A DNA stretch of 64,000 nt, from positions 6,634,001-6,698,000 of the forward strand of contig NZ_CP054932.1 of the NCBI RefSeq assembly GCF_013364275.1. The letters are read 5' to 3'. Both the position numbers and the translations under genes were made by a program. The notes under the pieces are model-generated. The model did no database searches. It was not told the DNA's origin and saw only the letters and a list, made by a program, of their open reading frames with translations. The DNA is from Actinomadura sp. NAK00032. GTDB taxonomy: Bacteria > Actinomycetota > Actinomycetes > Streptosporangiales > Streptosporangiaceae. Positions 31,558 to 40,012 of this stretch are shown in pieces (within the stretch, counting starts at the first letter, position 1; every line of letters begins with the position of its first letter).

Positions 31558-32610
31558 TCAGACGGTCAGCGCGGCGCGGGCGGCGCGCGGCGCGCGGATG
31601 CCGTGCCGGACGATGCCCTCGTCGAGCCACCGGTCGAGGTGCCGCCACGTCGTCGACCTGGCCGCGCGGCCGGTCAGCACGCCGAGATGGCCGCCGGGCG
31701 CGACCTCGACCCGCACCTGCGGCGCCCCGCACAGCAGCCCCGCGAGGGACCGGACGCCCCGGACCGGCGCGGCGAGGTCGCCGCGGCCCGCGATGGCCAG
31801 CACCGGCACGCCGACGCGTCCGAGATCCACCCGCCGCCCGCCGATCGGCACCTCGCCACGCGGCAGCGCGCCCTCACCGAGAAGGGACCGGTAAATGCGC
31901 CGCGCGGCACCACCCGGATGGGCGATCGCCAAATGCCGGAAATGATCCATCGCCTCGATCTGCGCGAGGAAATCGGCATTGCCGAGGTGGGTCAGCACGC
32001 TGAATTGGCGGAGCAGGTGGCGATCCAGGCCGGCGCGCTCTTCGGCGCACCGCTCGGCGTACCGCTCGGCGAGCCGCGCCGCGCCCGCGTCCACCGGCGC
32101 GGCGACCGCCGCGACCGACGCGATCGGCAGCGCGGGGTCGTCGGCGGCGGCCAGCAGCGCGAGGATCCCGCCCAGGCACCAGCCGACGAGCTGCACCGGC
32201 TGGCCGCCCGCGTCCCGGCTCACCGCCCGGACCGCGCCCGGCAGCACGTCCCGGACCCAGCCCTGGACGCCCAGGTCAGCGTCACCGGACCGGGCCGTCC
32301 CGGGGTCGAGCAGGTAGCTGAGGCGGCCCGCGCGGACGCTGTGCTCGGCGAGGCTGCACCCGCGGCGCAGGTCGAAGCACTGCGCCGGCACGGCCGGCGG
32401 CGGGACGAGCAGCACCGGCGGCCCGGCCGGCACCACCCCCTCCGGCGGCCGGTACCGGGACACCGTCCGGCCCGGCCCGTCGGCGACGGTCTCCGCCGGC
32501 ATCGGGCGCAGATCGGCGACCCGCCCGGCGACCGCCAGCCGCAGGGCGGTGGACGCCGCGTCGCGCAGACCTCGCGGGGAAAGGATCATTTCGTCATTAT
32601 CCATCCGCAT
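31558..32610 (-). CDS. PhaC-like alpha/beta-hydrolase acyltransferase
   Basis: 350 residues from the ATG at 32610 (ATG at 32604 is equally possible; no clear ribosome site). It is an alpha/beta hydrolase with the PHA-synthase lipase box GWCLGG (Cys nucleophile, about residue 150), an Asp in IAGRGDLAAP and a His in PGGHLGVLTG, so the triad is complete. It is shorter than class I PHA synthases, like PhaC-type proteins that need a partner or act as acyl-thioester transferases. It lies 220 bp upstream of, and reads with, the synthase-glycosyltransferase operon. A role in unloading or joining acyl chains is attractive but inferred. Confidence 0.83.
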   Translation of the reverse strand: MRMDNDEMILSPRGLRDAASTALRLAVAGRVADLRPMPAETVADGPGRTVSRYRPPEGVVPAGPPVLLVPPPAVPAQCFDLRRGCSLAEHSVRAGRLSYLLDPGTARSGDADLGVQGWVRDVLPGAVRAVSRDAGGQPVQLVGWCLGGILALLAAADDPALPIASVAAVAAPVDAGAARLAERYAERCAEERAGLDRHLLRQFSVLTHLGNADFLAQIEAMDHFRHLAIAHPGGAARRIYRSLLGEGALPRGEVPIGGRRVDLGRVGVPVLAIAGRGDLAAPVRGVRSLAGLLCGAPQVRVEVAPGGHLGVLTGRAARSTTWRHLDRWLDEGIVRHGIRAPRAARAALTV

Positions 32611-32922
32611 TCGGCGATGCCGGCCGGAGCGCTTTGGCCCAAGGCGGCCCCGCCCCGTCCATGCCATTTCTACACTGGTCACCGCGCACCGGGAACATGG
32701 GGCTGTTAATCCTGCGTGAATTCGGCTTGACACCGGGGCCGGAGGTGGCCTCGTGAGAATCTCGCGCGGCGCGGCGACATCGCGCATAATGACGGTCACA
32801 GTCCGTGGCGTCGGGAGGCGGCCCGGACCCCGTGCGGGCCGCCCCCGCGCCCGTCCCGCCGGTTCGGCCGCGCCATCCGGGGGACGGGTAGGGGGACGGC
32901 GGCGAGCACGGACGAGGCGGGA
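32611..32922. other. Divergent intergenic region, no gene found
   Basis: 312 bp between the PhaC-like gene and the rightward two-repeat protein. It is less GC-rich than its surroundings near 32600-32760 and contains a TTGACA hexamer (32727-32732), so it probably holds both promoters. I see no ORF with coding character, no dyad of note and no RNA motif. Confidence 0.5.
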
Positions 32923-33750
32923 GTGGCGATGCCGGAACCGCACCTGACGGAGGTCGGCTGGACGGGGTCGGTGCTGCGCCTCGCCGGCCTGCTCGGGCCC
33001 GGCGGCCCCGTGCCCGAGGTCGAACTGGTGCTGCGCGACCGCGAGGAGGGCGGGGTGGTGCGGGTGCCGGCCACCGCCGCGGCCCGCGACGGCGCCGTCG
33101 CCTTCGAGGCCCGGGTGGACGTCGCGGCGATCACGAACGGCGACCCGCTGCCCGGCGGGCTGTGGGACGCGCGGCTGGCGATCGGCGGCCCGGACGGGCG
33201 CACCGTCCTCCCGCTCCGCCACGCCCCCGGGCTGGACGCGTCGCCGCGGCGGCTGTTCCTGCCCGGGTCCGCCGCGGTCATCGCCTACTTCGACCGCGCG
33301 GGCGCCCTCGCGGTCGACGTCGGCGGCCGCCCGCACGCCGCCGGGTCGGCCCGCGCCGACATGACGCACTGGAACGCCGCGCGCCGGGAGATCGTCGTCG
33401 CCGGCCATCTCGACCTGCGGGAGATCAGCATGCCGGTCTCGGGGACGCTGGTCCTGTCCGAGCGGCGCTCGGAGCGCACGTTCGAGGTGATCGCCATGCT
33501 GGAGGAGCGGCCCGGCCGGCTCTGCTACACCGCCGCGGTGCCGGTGTCGCGGACGTTCGTCGACGATCCGCTGCCGCGCGGGGCCTGGGACGCCTCGCTG
33601 TGCCTCGGCTTCTCCGGGATGCACCGCGAGCTGCGGCTGCTCGCCGCCGGGGAGCCGGTGGACGTGCGCGTGTGGCGGCGGCTGCGGCACGTGCGGGTGG
33701 CCTCCTCGGCCGCGCCCGGCCCGCTGACGATCACCGTCGGCCGCGGCTGA
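32923..33750 (+). CDS. Two-repeat beta-rich protein of unknown function
   Basis: 275 residues; GTG at 32923 (GAGG upstream) with an ATG two codons later. Two homologous halves each end in a W-containing signature, DPLPGGLWDARLAIGGPDGR and DPLPRGAWDASLCLGFSGMHR-like (about residues 68-88 and 207-227). The rest is strand-forming and lacks a signal peptide or TM. Similar repeats occur near actinobacterial cell-envelope glycosyl- and glycerophosphotransferase genes, which would fit a surface-glycan accessory role, but I cannot name the family with confidence. Confidence 0.7.
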   Translation: MAMPEPHLTEVGWTGSVLRLAGLLGPGGPVPEVELVLRDREEGGVVRVPATAAARDGAVAFEARVDVAAITNGDPLPGGLWDARLAIGGPDGRTVLPLRHAPGLDASPRRLFLPGSAAVIAYFDRAGALAVDVGGRPHAAGSARADMTHWNAARREIVVAGHLDLREISMPVSGTLVLSERRSERTFEVIAMLEERPGRLCYTAAVPVSRTFVDDPLPRGAWDASLCLGFSGMHRELRLLAAGEPVDVRVWRRLRHVRVASSAAPGPLTITVGRG

Positions 33751-33753
33751 CCG

Positions 33754-34377
33754 TCACCGCCGACCGCGCTTGAAGGGGCCGTCCCAGGGGAACTGCCGGG
33801 CGGCCGCCACCACCGCCGACAGCAGCACGACCACGGACGCCCCGCCGATCAGGTTGAGGCCGGCGGTCGCGAGCGCCGCGTCCAGCGGGCCGCGCATCGT
33901 CAGCGGCAGGATCGTCAGCACGACGACGGCGATCGCGCCGATGCACGCGAACGCCCGGACGGGACGCGCCGCCGTCGCGAGGAGCAGGTGCATCAGCGCG
34001 GTCGCCTGGACCGTCGCCGCCGCCGCGCACAGCCCGTAGCTGGTCGCGGCCGGCGCCGCCGGGGTGTGCGTGCCCGCGAACACCGGGACCTCCACGCCGA
34101 ACATGGTGCGCAGCGCCATCACCGCGGCGAACGCGAGGCCGCCGCCGACCAGGGACGCGGAGATCCCCGTCCACCACAGCGGGCGCAGCGGCGGCCCGGA
34201 GGCGATCTCCTCGTGCAGGGCGACGAAGTCCTCGTAGCGCCGCGGCGGCGCCTCCGGCGGGCGGCGCCGCGCCGTCGACGGGCACCGGAACGACCGTTCC
34301 CAGGGCCGTGGCGCGGGGCGTCCGGTGCTCCTGCCGGGCAGGCCGCCGGAGTACCGCCCCGATGGCGAGTCGGGCAT
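33754..34377 (-). CDS. DUF6069-like four-TM membrane protein
   Basis: 207 residues from an ATG with GGGGGAGG upstream. The first 65 residues are Pro/Arg-rich and cytoplasmic. Then four TM helices: WWTGISASLVGGGLAFAAVM, the AATSYGLCAAAATVQATALM helix, AFACIGAIAVVVLTILPL, and NLIGGASVVVLLSAVVAA. The spacing resembles DUF6069 proteins. It is convergent with the two-repeat protein, only 3 bp apart. Function unknown. Confidence 0.7.
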   Translation of the reverse strand: MPDSPSGRYSGGLPGRSTGRPAPRPWERSFRCPSTARRRPPEAPPRRYEDFVALHEEIASGPPLRPLWWTGISASLVGGGLAFAAVMALRTMFGVEVPVFAGTHTPAAPAATSYGLCAAAATVQATALMHLLLATAARPVRAFACIGAIAVVVLTILPLTMRGPLDAALATAGLNLIGGASVVVLLSAVVAAARQFPWDGPFKRGRR

Positions 34378-34525
34378 GTTCCCTCCCCCGGGTGCGAACG
34401 TAGACGTGCTACCCGGCACCGAGGGGGGAACGCCCCCAAGAGCCACAATTTGCAGATGTTTGGCCACGCGCCCGGCACCGCGCAACGGCGGCCCCGGCCA
34501 CGGAAACGGCGTTTCTCGGCCGTGG

Positions 34526-34571
34526 AAACGGCGATCCCCCGGGCGCGCCGTCGCCCGGGGGATCGCCGTTT
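34526..34571. terminator. Strong hairpin terminator downstream of glnII
   Basis: A perfect 20-bp stem (34526-34545 with 34552-34571, 6-nt loop CGCCGT), ending on the minus strand with CGTTTCC. It lies 48 bp past the glnII stop and would end leftward transcription before the DUF6069-like gene. Confidence 0.85.
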
Positions 34572-34618
34572 CGCCAGGTCACCGGGTCACCGCCCGGCCC
34601 GCCCGGCCGCCCGTCCGG

Positions 34619-35632
34619 TCAGACCTGGCCGGCCTTCTCCAGCGCCGCGCAGCAGGTGGCGGTGATCAGCCGCGCCACCACGTACGGGTCGACGTTGGCG
34701 TTCGGACGGCGGTCCTCGATGTAGCCCTTCTTGTCCACCTCGACCTGCCACGGGATGCGCACCGAGGCGCCGCGGTCCGACACGCCGTAGCTGAACGTGC
34801 TCCACGCGGCCGTCTCGTGCATCCCGGTCAGCCGGCGCTCGATGTCGGCGCCGTAGTTCGCGACGTGCTCGTCCGCCTTCTCGGCGAGCGCCTCGCACGC
34901 CGTGATGATCGCGTCGTAGCCCTCGCGCATGGCCTTGGTCGAGAAGTTCGTGTGCGCGCCGGCGCCGTTCCAGTCGCCCTCCACCGGCTTCGGGTCGAGG
35001 GTCGCGGACACGTCGAAGTCCTCGGCGATGCGGTACAGCAGCCACCGGGCGATCCACATGTGGTCGCCGACCTCGAGGGGCCCGGCCGGGCCGATCTGGA
35101 ACTCCCACTGGCCCGGCATGACCTCCGCGTTGATCCCGGAGATCTTCAGGCCGGCGTCCAGGCACGCGTCCATGTGCCGCTCGACGATGTCGCGCCCGAA
35201 CACCTCGTCGGAGCCCACGCCGCAGTAGTAGAAGCCCTGCGGGGCCGGGTAGCCGCGCTCGGGGAAGCCGAGCGGGCGGCCGTCCTTGAAGAAGGTGTAC
35301 TCCTGCTCGATCCCGTACCAGGAGTCCTGCGCCGCGTACTGCTCGGCGACCGGGCGCAGCTTGGCCCGGGTGTTGGTCTCGTGGGGCGTCCCGTCCACGA
35401 GGTAGACCTCGCACAGGACGAGGATGCTGTCGCCGCCCCGGATGGGGTCGGGACAGGAGAAGACCGGCTTCAGCACGCAGTCCGAGTGGTCGCCCGGGGC
35501 CTGGTTGGTGCTGGACCCGTCGAACCCCCAGTCCGGCAGATCGGCGCCGTCGGCGAGGATCCTCGTCTTCGACCGCAGGCGCGCGGTCGGCTCGGTGCCG
35601 TCGATCCAGATGTACTCGGCCTTGTAGCTCAA
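34619..35632 (-). CDS. glnII: Glutamine synthetase type II
   Basis: 337-residue eukaryote-like GSII, ATP-dependent ligation of ammonia to glutamate. Normal GSII length is about 340, far shorter than GlnA type I. Landmarks: WIDGTEPTARLRSKTR at the N-terminus, PDWGFDGSSTNQAPGDHSD (beta-grasp/Asp latch), YGIEQEYTFF with metal-binding Glu residues, GAGAHTNFSTKAMR (conserved NGAGCHTNxST-type motif) and SDRGASVRIPW with the catalytic Arg. A three-pentamer GlnR-like site lies about 75-100 bp upstream. It is the nitrogen-starvation GS of actinomycetes, a second enzyme beside GlnA. Confidence 0.96.
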   Translation of the reverse strand: MSYKAEYIWIDGTEPTARLRSKTRILADGADLPDWGFDGSSTNQAPGDHSDCVLKPVFSCPDPIRGGDSILVLCEVYLVDGTPHETNTRAKLRPVAEQYAAQDSWYGIEQEYTFFKDGRPLGFPERGYPAPQGFYYCGVGSDEVFGRDIVERHMDACLDAGLKISGINAEVMPGQWEFQIGPAGPLEVGDHMWIARWLLYRIAEDFDVSATLDPKPVEGDWNGAGAHTNFSTKAMREGYDAIITACEALAEKADEHVANYGADIERRLTGMHETAAWSTFSYGVSDRGASVRIPWQVEVDKKGYIEDRRPNANVDPYVVARLITATCCAALEKAGQV

Positions 35633-35706
35633 CGTGGGTCCCCTTCGTCTCCGCCTGACCTCACGGGTTCGGCCCTAGAAACGTGCCAACCGGGCATTTC
35701 ACACCT

Positions 35707-35733
35707 GTTGCCCGTTTGTGAACGGCATGTAAC
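35707..35733 (-). promoter_or_regulatory. GlnR-like operator upstream of glnII
   Basis: On the minus strand three pentamers, GTTAC (35733-35729), TTCAC (35722-35718) and GCAAC (35711-35707), are spaced exactly 11 bp apart, the helical pitch of the actinobacterial GlnR box (gTnAc-n6-GnAAc units). Their position before glnII fits the known GlnR control of that gene in streptomycetes. The rest of the 351-bp spacer (35633-35983) shows no gene. Confidence 0.75.
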
Positions 35734-35983
35734 ACGCGACCGTGACCTGCCGAGACCTTCGTCACACCCCACCCCCCGCGCCCGCCGGGGCCCGCCGCCT
35801 GCGGCGCGCGCGCCGATTCCGCCGTTTCGCACCGCCCGGCGGTTTTGCCGCAAAGCCCGCCGACTGTTTACCCCTCTCCCATCCGCCGATTACGCCGCCC
35901 GTTCCAAGATGATCGAGGAATGCCGTCCCGGCAGGTGCCCTGACGCATTCCTTACCAAGGAAAACAGAACGGGAGAAAAAGGG

Positions 35984-37048
35984 ATGAGGCAAATATTCGC
36001 GGCCTCGGTCGGCGCGGCCGTCGTGCTGGCGGGGCTCGCCTCGCCGGCGGCGGCCGGCCAGGCGGACGGCCGTACGACCGGGCGCACGCACGTCGTGCCG
36101 CCCGGTCACTCGATCCAGAGGGCCGTCGACCGGGCCAGGCCCGGCGACACCATCCGGCTCAAGGCGGGGTACTACGAGGGCGGCGTCCTCGTCCGCAAGC
36201 GCCTCACCATCCGGGGGGAGGGCAACAAGACGATCCTGCGCCCGGGCCGCCACGACCACTGCGCCAAGGCCAAGGCGCCCGGCATGGGGATCTGCGTGAT
36301 CGGCCGGTCGAAGCACCCGGTCAAGGGCGTGACGATCCGCAACCTGACCGTGCACGGCTTCAAGGGCAGCGGTGTCCACGGCATGTACACCGACCGCCTG
36401 ACGGTCCTGGCCGTCCTGGCGAAGAAGAACGGCGAGTACGGCATCGCGGAGTACCGCTCCACGCGCGGCCAGTTCGTCTGGAACTGGACCCTCGACAACT
36501 CCGCGGACGCCGGCCTGTACGTCGGTGACATCACCAACGCCCACGGGACCGAGGTCGCCCACAACCACACGTCGGGCAACACCCTCGGCGTGCTCGTCCG
36601 GCACGCCCACCACGTGGACGTCCACGACAACGAGATCACCCGCAACTGCGTCGGCGTCGCGCTGGTCGACGACGGCCAGAAGGGCGGTCAGGGCCACAAC
36701 AAGGTCTGGAAGAACAAGGTCGCCAAGAACAACCGGTCGTGCGCCGCGCACGGCCCCGTCCCGCCGTTCGGCGGCACCGGCGTCCTGCTCTTCGGCGGCG
36801 AGCACAACACCATCGCGAAGAACATCGTGAAGGACAACCGGGGCAGGCTGCCCTACTCCGGCGGCATCGTCCTCTTCCCGGGCGTGGCCCCGGAGCACGG
36901 CTCGGCCCGTCCCGCCCGGTTCAACCTGATCCAGGCGAACCGCGCCTTCCGCAACCGGCCGTACGACCTGGTGAACAAGAGCGGCAGCAAGACCAACCGC
37001 TTCCGGCACAACAAGTGCCGCACCTCGAACCCGCGCGGCCTCTGCTGA
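35984..37048 (+). CDS. Secreted right-handed beta-helix protein
   Basis: 354 residues; ATG preceded by GGGAG. A Sec signal peptide (about residues 1-25, cleavage near PAAAG) precedes a parallel beta-helix made of repeated V(A/H)xNxxxxN-type rungs (AHNHTSGNT, VHDNEITRNC, VWKNKVAKNN, IAKNIVKDN). The opening HVVPPGHSIQRAVDRARPGDTIRLKAG is the standard DUF1565/NosD-like cap. Such folds are found in pectate lyases and other polysaccharide-active or surface proteins; no catalytic set is evident. Lys/His/Asn-rich, lacks an anchor, so it is probably released. Confidence 0.87.
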   Translation: MRQIFAASVGAAVVLAGLASPAAAGQADGRTTGRTHVVPPGHSIQRAVDRARPGDTIRLKAGYYEGGVLVRKRLTIRGEGNKTILRPGRHDHCAKAKAPGMGICVIGRSKHPVKGVTIRNLTVHGFKGSGVHGMYTDRLTVLAVLAKKNGEYGIAEYRSTRGQFVWNWTLDNSADAGLYVGDITNAHGTEVAHNHTSGNTLGVLVRHAHHVDVHDNEITRNCVGVALVDDGQKGGQGHNKVWKNKVAKNNRSCAAHGPVPPFGGTGVLLFGGEHNTIAKNIVKDNRGRLPYSGGIVLFPGVAPEHGSARPARFNLIQANRAFRNRPYDLVNKSGSKTNRFRHNKCRTSNPRGLC

Positions 37049-37060
37049 CCTGACCGCCGG

Positions 37061-37100
37061 CCTGGAGAAGACCCCGTCCCTGCCCGGGGTCTTCTCCAGG
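37061..37100. terminator. Bidirectional hairpin terminator
   Basis: Perfect 16-bp stem (37061-37076 with 37085-37100) and an 8-nt loop, 12 bp after the beta-helix stop and 8 bp before the convergent ArsR-type stop. It can serve both genes. Confidence 0.85.
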
Positions 37101-37108
37101 TCCCGGGG

Positions 37109-38050
37109 TCATCTGGACGCCCCCCGCGCGGCCGGCCATGAGGCGCCGCCCCGCAGGACCCGCTCCCCGAGCGGTGTCAGCGCGTGATGCACCGTCTTGC
37201 CCCGGCGCTCGCTGGTGATGAGCCCGGCGCCGCGCAGAGCCGTCGCGTGCTGGGACGCGGACGCCGCGCTGACCCCGAGCCGTACGGCCAGCGCCCCCGT
37301 CGTGACCTCCCCGTCCGCGACCGACCGGAGCACGGCCGCACGCGTCCGCCCGAACACCTGCGGCAGCGGGTCGAGGCCCGTCCCGCCGGCCGGCGGCGGC
37401 GCGGGGACCACCACGGTCGCCGGACCGTCCCCGCCGACCAGGACGCGCGGCCCCGTGACGAACGGCGAGGGCACGAGCAGCAGCCCCCGGCCCTGCAGAT
37501 GGACGTCCCCGTCGCGCAGCGTCTCGATCTCCAGCACCGGGGACGTCCAGCGGACACCCGGGTGCAGGCTCCCCAGCAGCCCGCCGATCCCGTCCCGGGC
37601 CATCGTCCGGGCGTGACCCGCCGCCTCGGCCCGCAGGTGCGCACCGAGCTCCGCCCATTGGTCCGCGAGCGCGACCCGGTGCAGGTCACGCAGCCCGCAG
37701 ACCAGCGTCCGCATCGCCTCCCGCTCCCCCGCCGCCAGGTGGCGCAGCCACGATGCCGGACGCGGCCCGCACGACCGCTCCAGTTCGGCACGGATCCGCC
37801 GGACGGGCGTCGAGGCGACGGCGTCCAGCTCCGATTCGAGCCCCGGCACACCCGTGTACGGCGTCAGGAAGTCGGGGACCCAGCGTCCGGGCGGCACCAG
37901 GTCGAGCAGCAGCCGCGACGATCCGGTGAGCCCTGGACGCCGCCGCGAGCGCGGGGCCTGGACGCTGAGAAGCGTCTGAGCGAGCGGCGAAAGACCGGGA
38001 GTGACCCGGACCCGGACGAGGTCCTCATAGTCGAGCCAGAGCCGCAGCAT
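37109..38050 (-). CDS. ArsR-type winged-helix regulator with N-terminal DUF5937-like region
   Basis: 313 residues. Residues 1-215 form an actinobacterial ligand-type region (LWLDYEDLVRVRV start, GRWVPDFLTPY). Residues 230-305 are an ArsR-type winged helix (GRTRAAVLRSVADGEVTTGALA, VSAASASQHATALRGAGLI, ERRGKTVHHALTPLG). No metal Cys pairs are visible, so the inducer is not obviously a metal. Divergent from the secreted hydrolase; an ATTTC-C-GAAAT dyad in the 63-bp spacer is a likely operator. Confidence 0.88.
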   Translation of the reverse strand: MLRLWLDYEDLVRVRVTPGLSPLAQTLLSVQAPRSRRRPGLTGSSRLLLDLVPPGRWVPDFLTPYTGVPGLESELDAVASTPVRRIRAELERSCGPRPASWLRHLAAGEREAMRTLVCGLRDLHRVALADQWAELGAHLRAEAAGHARTMARDGIGGLLGSLHPGVRWTSPVLEIETLRDGDVHLQGRGLLLVPSPFVTGPRVLVGGDGPATVVVPAPPPAGGTGLDPLPQVFGRTRAAVLRSVADGEVTTGALAVRLGVSAASASQHATALRGAGLITSERRGKTVHHALTPLGERVLRGGASWPAARGASR

Positions 38051-38064
38051 GCGACATTTTAGCC

Positions 38065-38075
38065 ATTTCCGAAAT
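38065..38075. promoter_or_regulatory. Palindrome in the ArsR/hydrolase promoter region
   Basis: ATTTC-C-GAAAT in an AT-rich island of the 63-bp spacer between the divergent ArsR-type regulator and the hydrolase. AT-rich dyads of this size are typical winged-helix operators, so it may control both genes. Confidence 0.4.
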
Positions 38076-38113
38076 CATTGCGCCCGGGTCGGCGCCTCAT
38101 GGAAGGTGCGGCC

Positions 38114-39487
38114 ATGAACGGACTCCGCGTGTTCTGCCGCACCGCCCCTTTCATGCTCCTGGCAGCCCTGGTCACCGCCGCCCCACCGGCGCACGCCGAC
38201 GTCCGGCAGGGCGACATCGACGGCGTCCCCTACCGCGTCGAGATACCGAGCCGCTGGAACGGGACGCTGCTGCTGTGGAGCCACGGCGCCTACGGCCTGG
38301 AGTTCCCGCCCCCGTCGGAGATCGCGCTCACGAACCACCCGGCCACAGAGCAGTGGCTGCTCGACCACGGCTACGCCTTGGCGGCCTCCCAGTACCGCAC
38401 AGCACAGGGCTGGGGCGTCGTCGAGTCCGGCCTTAAAGACCAGATGGCCCTCCTCAACTGGTTCACCAGAAACGTGGGCAAACCCAAGCGCACCATCTCC
38501 GCAGGCGCGTCCGCCGGTGGCCTGACCTCGGTCCTCCTAGCGGAACGCAACCCCGGCCGCTTCACCGGCGTCGCGTCCCTCTGCGGCGTAGTCGGCGGTA
38601 CGACGGGCCACTTCAACAGCGCCCTGGACGCGAACTACGCGATCAAAACGCTCCTAGCGCCGAACCTGGACCTGGTGCACATCAAGGACCCTCAGGCGAA
38701 CACGTCCAACGCCCGAGGCGCCCTCACCTCCGCGCTGAACACCCCTGCGGGCCGCGCCCGCCTGGCTCTCTCAGCCGCCCTCGCCGACATCCCCGGCCGC
38801 TACGCCTCCCGGGCCCCCGCCCCCGAGACGACCACAGGCCAGATCCAGCACCAGTACTACTACTCCGCCTATGACCGGGGCGCGTTCTGGGGCCTGAACC
38901 GCACGGACATCGAGAGCCGCGCGGGCGGCAACCCGTCCTGGAACACCGGCGTGAACTACCGCGCGCTCTTCGCGCGCTCGTCCCAGAAGGCCTTGGTCAA
39001 GAAGGCGTACCGGGAAGCGGGCCTGAGCCTGGGCAAGGACCTCGCCCGCCTGAACGCGGGCCCGCGCATCAAGGCCGACCCAGCCGCCGTCCGCTACTTG
39101 AACCGCTACGGCACCCCCACCGGCCGGACGCCCTGGCCAGTGGTCACCTTGCACTCAACACAGGACGGCAGCGTCCCACCGGAGAACCAGCGCCGGTACG
39201 CCGCCCTGGTCCACCGGTCCGGCAACCCGTCCAACCTGAAGCAGCTCTACGTGGACCGCGGCTACCACTGCACCTTCACTGCGTCCGAGGAGATAACAAC
39301 CCTCCAAACCCTCCTGACCCGCATGAACACGGGTCACTGGCCCACCACCCGTCCCACAGCCCTGAACAGCTCCGCAGCCGAGCTAGCCCCGGCCACCCAG
39401 ACCGTCTTCGACATAGACCCAGAACCGGGCCTGCACCCGTCGGCGCCGTCCTTCACCCGCCACCACCCGTCCCCCTACCTCCGATAG
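38114..39487 (+). CDS. Secreted alpha/beta hydrolase (serine esterase/peptidase-like)
   Basis: 457 residues from the ATG with GGAAGG upstream. Signal peptide about 1-28 (cleavage near AHA). The hydrolase fold shows an oxyanion-type HGAYG, nucleophile elbow GASAGG (Ser about 137), an acid in TLHSTQDGSVPPE and a His in DRGYHCTF. It lacks metal or cellulose-binding modules. It resembles tannase/feruloyl-esterase or prolyl-oligopeptidase-like secreted enzymes; the substrate is not predictable. Divergent ArsR-type gene likely regulates it. Confidence 0.85.
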   Translation: MNGLRVFCRTAPFMLLAALVTAAPPAHADVRQGDIDGVPYRVEIPSRWNGTLLLWSHGAYGLEFPPPSEIALTNHPATEQWLLDHGYALAASQYRTAQGWGVVESGLKDQMALLNWFTRNVGKPKRTISAGASAGGLTSVLLAERNPGRFTGVASLCGVVGGTTGHFNSALDANYAIKTLLAPNLDLVHIKDPQANTSNARGALTSALNTPAGRARLALSAALADIPGRYASRAPAPETTTGQIQHQYYYSAYDRGAFWGLNRTDIESRAGGNPSWNTGVNYRALFARSSQKALVKKAYREAGLSLGKDLARLNAGPRIKADPAAVRYLNRYGTPTGRTPWPVVTLHSTQDGSVPPENQRRYAALVHRSGNPSNLKQLYVDRGYHCTFTASEEITTLQTLLTRMNTGHWPTTRPTALNSSAAELAPATQTVFDIDPEPGLHPSAPSFTRHHPSPYLR

Positions 39488-39502
39488 CCACCGCGGGGGC
39501 AT

Positions 39503-39532
39503 GACCCCCTGTTCCCGACGGAACAGGGGGTC
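39503..39532. terminator. Bidirectional hairpin terminator
   Basis: Perfect 12-bp stem GACCCCCTGTTC/GAACAGGGGGTC with loop CCGACG, 15 bp past the hydrolase stop and ending one base before the convergent VOC gene's stop. The stem resembles the one at 42517-42550. Confidence 0.85.
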
Positions 39533-39533
39533 T

Positions 39534-39920
39534 TCACCCGAGCAGGTCCCAGCGATTCCCGGCGACATCAAGAAACACCACAACCCGCCCGTACTCCTCA
39601 CTCCGCGGCAACCCCACGAACTCGACCCCGGCAGCCGCCATACGTTCATACGCGGCGTCGAAATCGTCCACCCGCAGAAAGAACCCGACCCGCCCGCCAG
39701 CCTGCTCACCGACCACACCCGCCTGCCGCTCCCCATCGGCCCGAGCCAGCAAGATCCCGCTTCCACCCCCGGGCGGCCGCACCACGACCCACCGCTTGGC
39801 CCGCCCATCGTTGGTCACCGCCGGCGAGTCCTCGACGAGCTCGAACCCCAGCGCACGGGTGAAGAACGCGATGGCCTGGTCATAGTCGTCCACCACGATC
39901 GTGATCAGCTCGATCCGCAC
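39534..39920 (-). CDS. VOC (glyoxalase/bleomycin-resistance) superfamily protein
   Basis: 128 residues from the GTG giving VRIELITIVVDDYDQAIAFF, the standard VOC start. Two beta-alpha-beta-beta-beta modules: ALGFELVED in the first and VGFFLRVDDFDAAYERMAAAGVEF, then VVFLDVAGNRWDLLG in the second, with a typical late metal-site region. Members include glyoxalases, dioxygenases and antibiotic-binding proteins; the exact activity cannot be told. Single gene, divergent from the DUF899 gene. Confidence 0.87.
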   Translation of the reverse strand: MRIELITIVVDDYDQAIAFFTRALGFELVEDSPAVTNDGRAKRWVVVRPPGGGSGILLARADGERQAGVVGEQAGGRVGFFLRVDDFDAAYERMAAAGVEFVGLPRSEEYGRVVVFLDVAGNRWDLLG

Positions 39921-40012
39921 CCGCCGACAGTAATCGACCGACCGGCGATGAGTTCGACGGACGAGCGTGGTCAACCTCCACAGACCACGAGCCGCGAACC
40001 TCGGAGGAGCCC

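Noticed and set aside
27147-32003. 1618-residue rightward frame opposite the synthase
   Set aside because: Antisense shadow made of codon bias; no domain.
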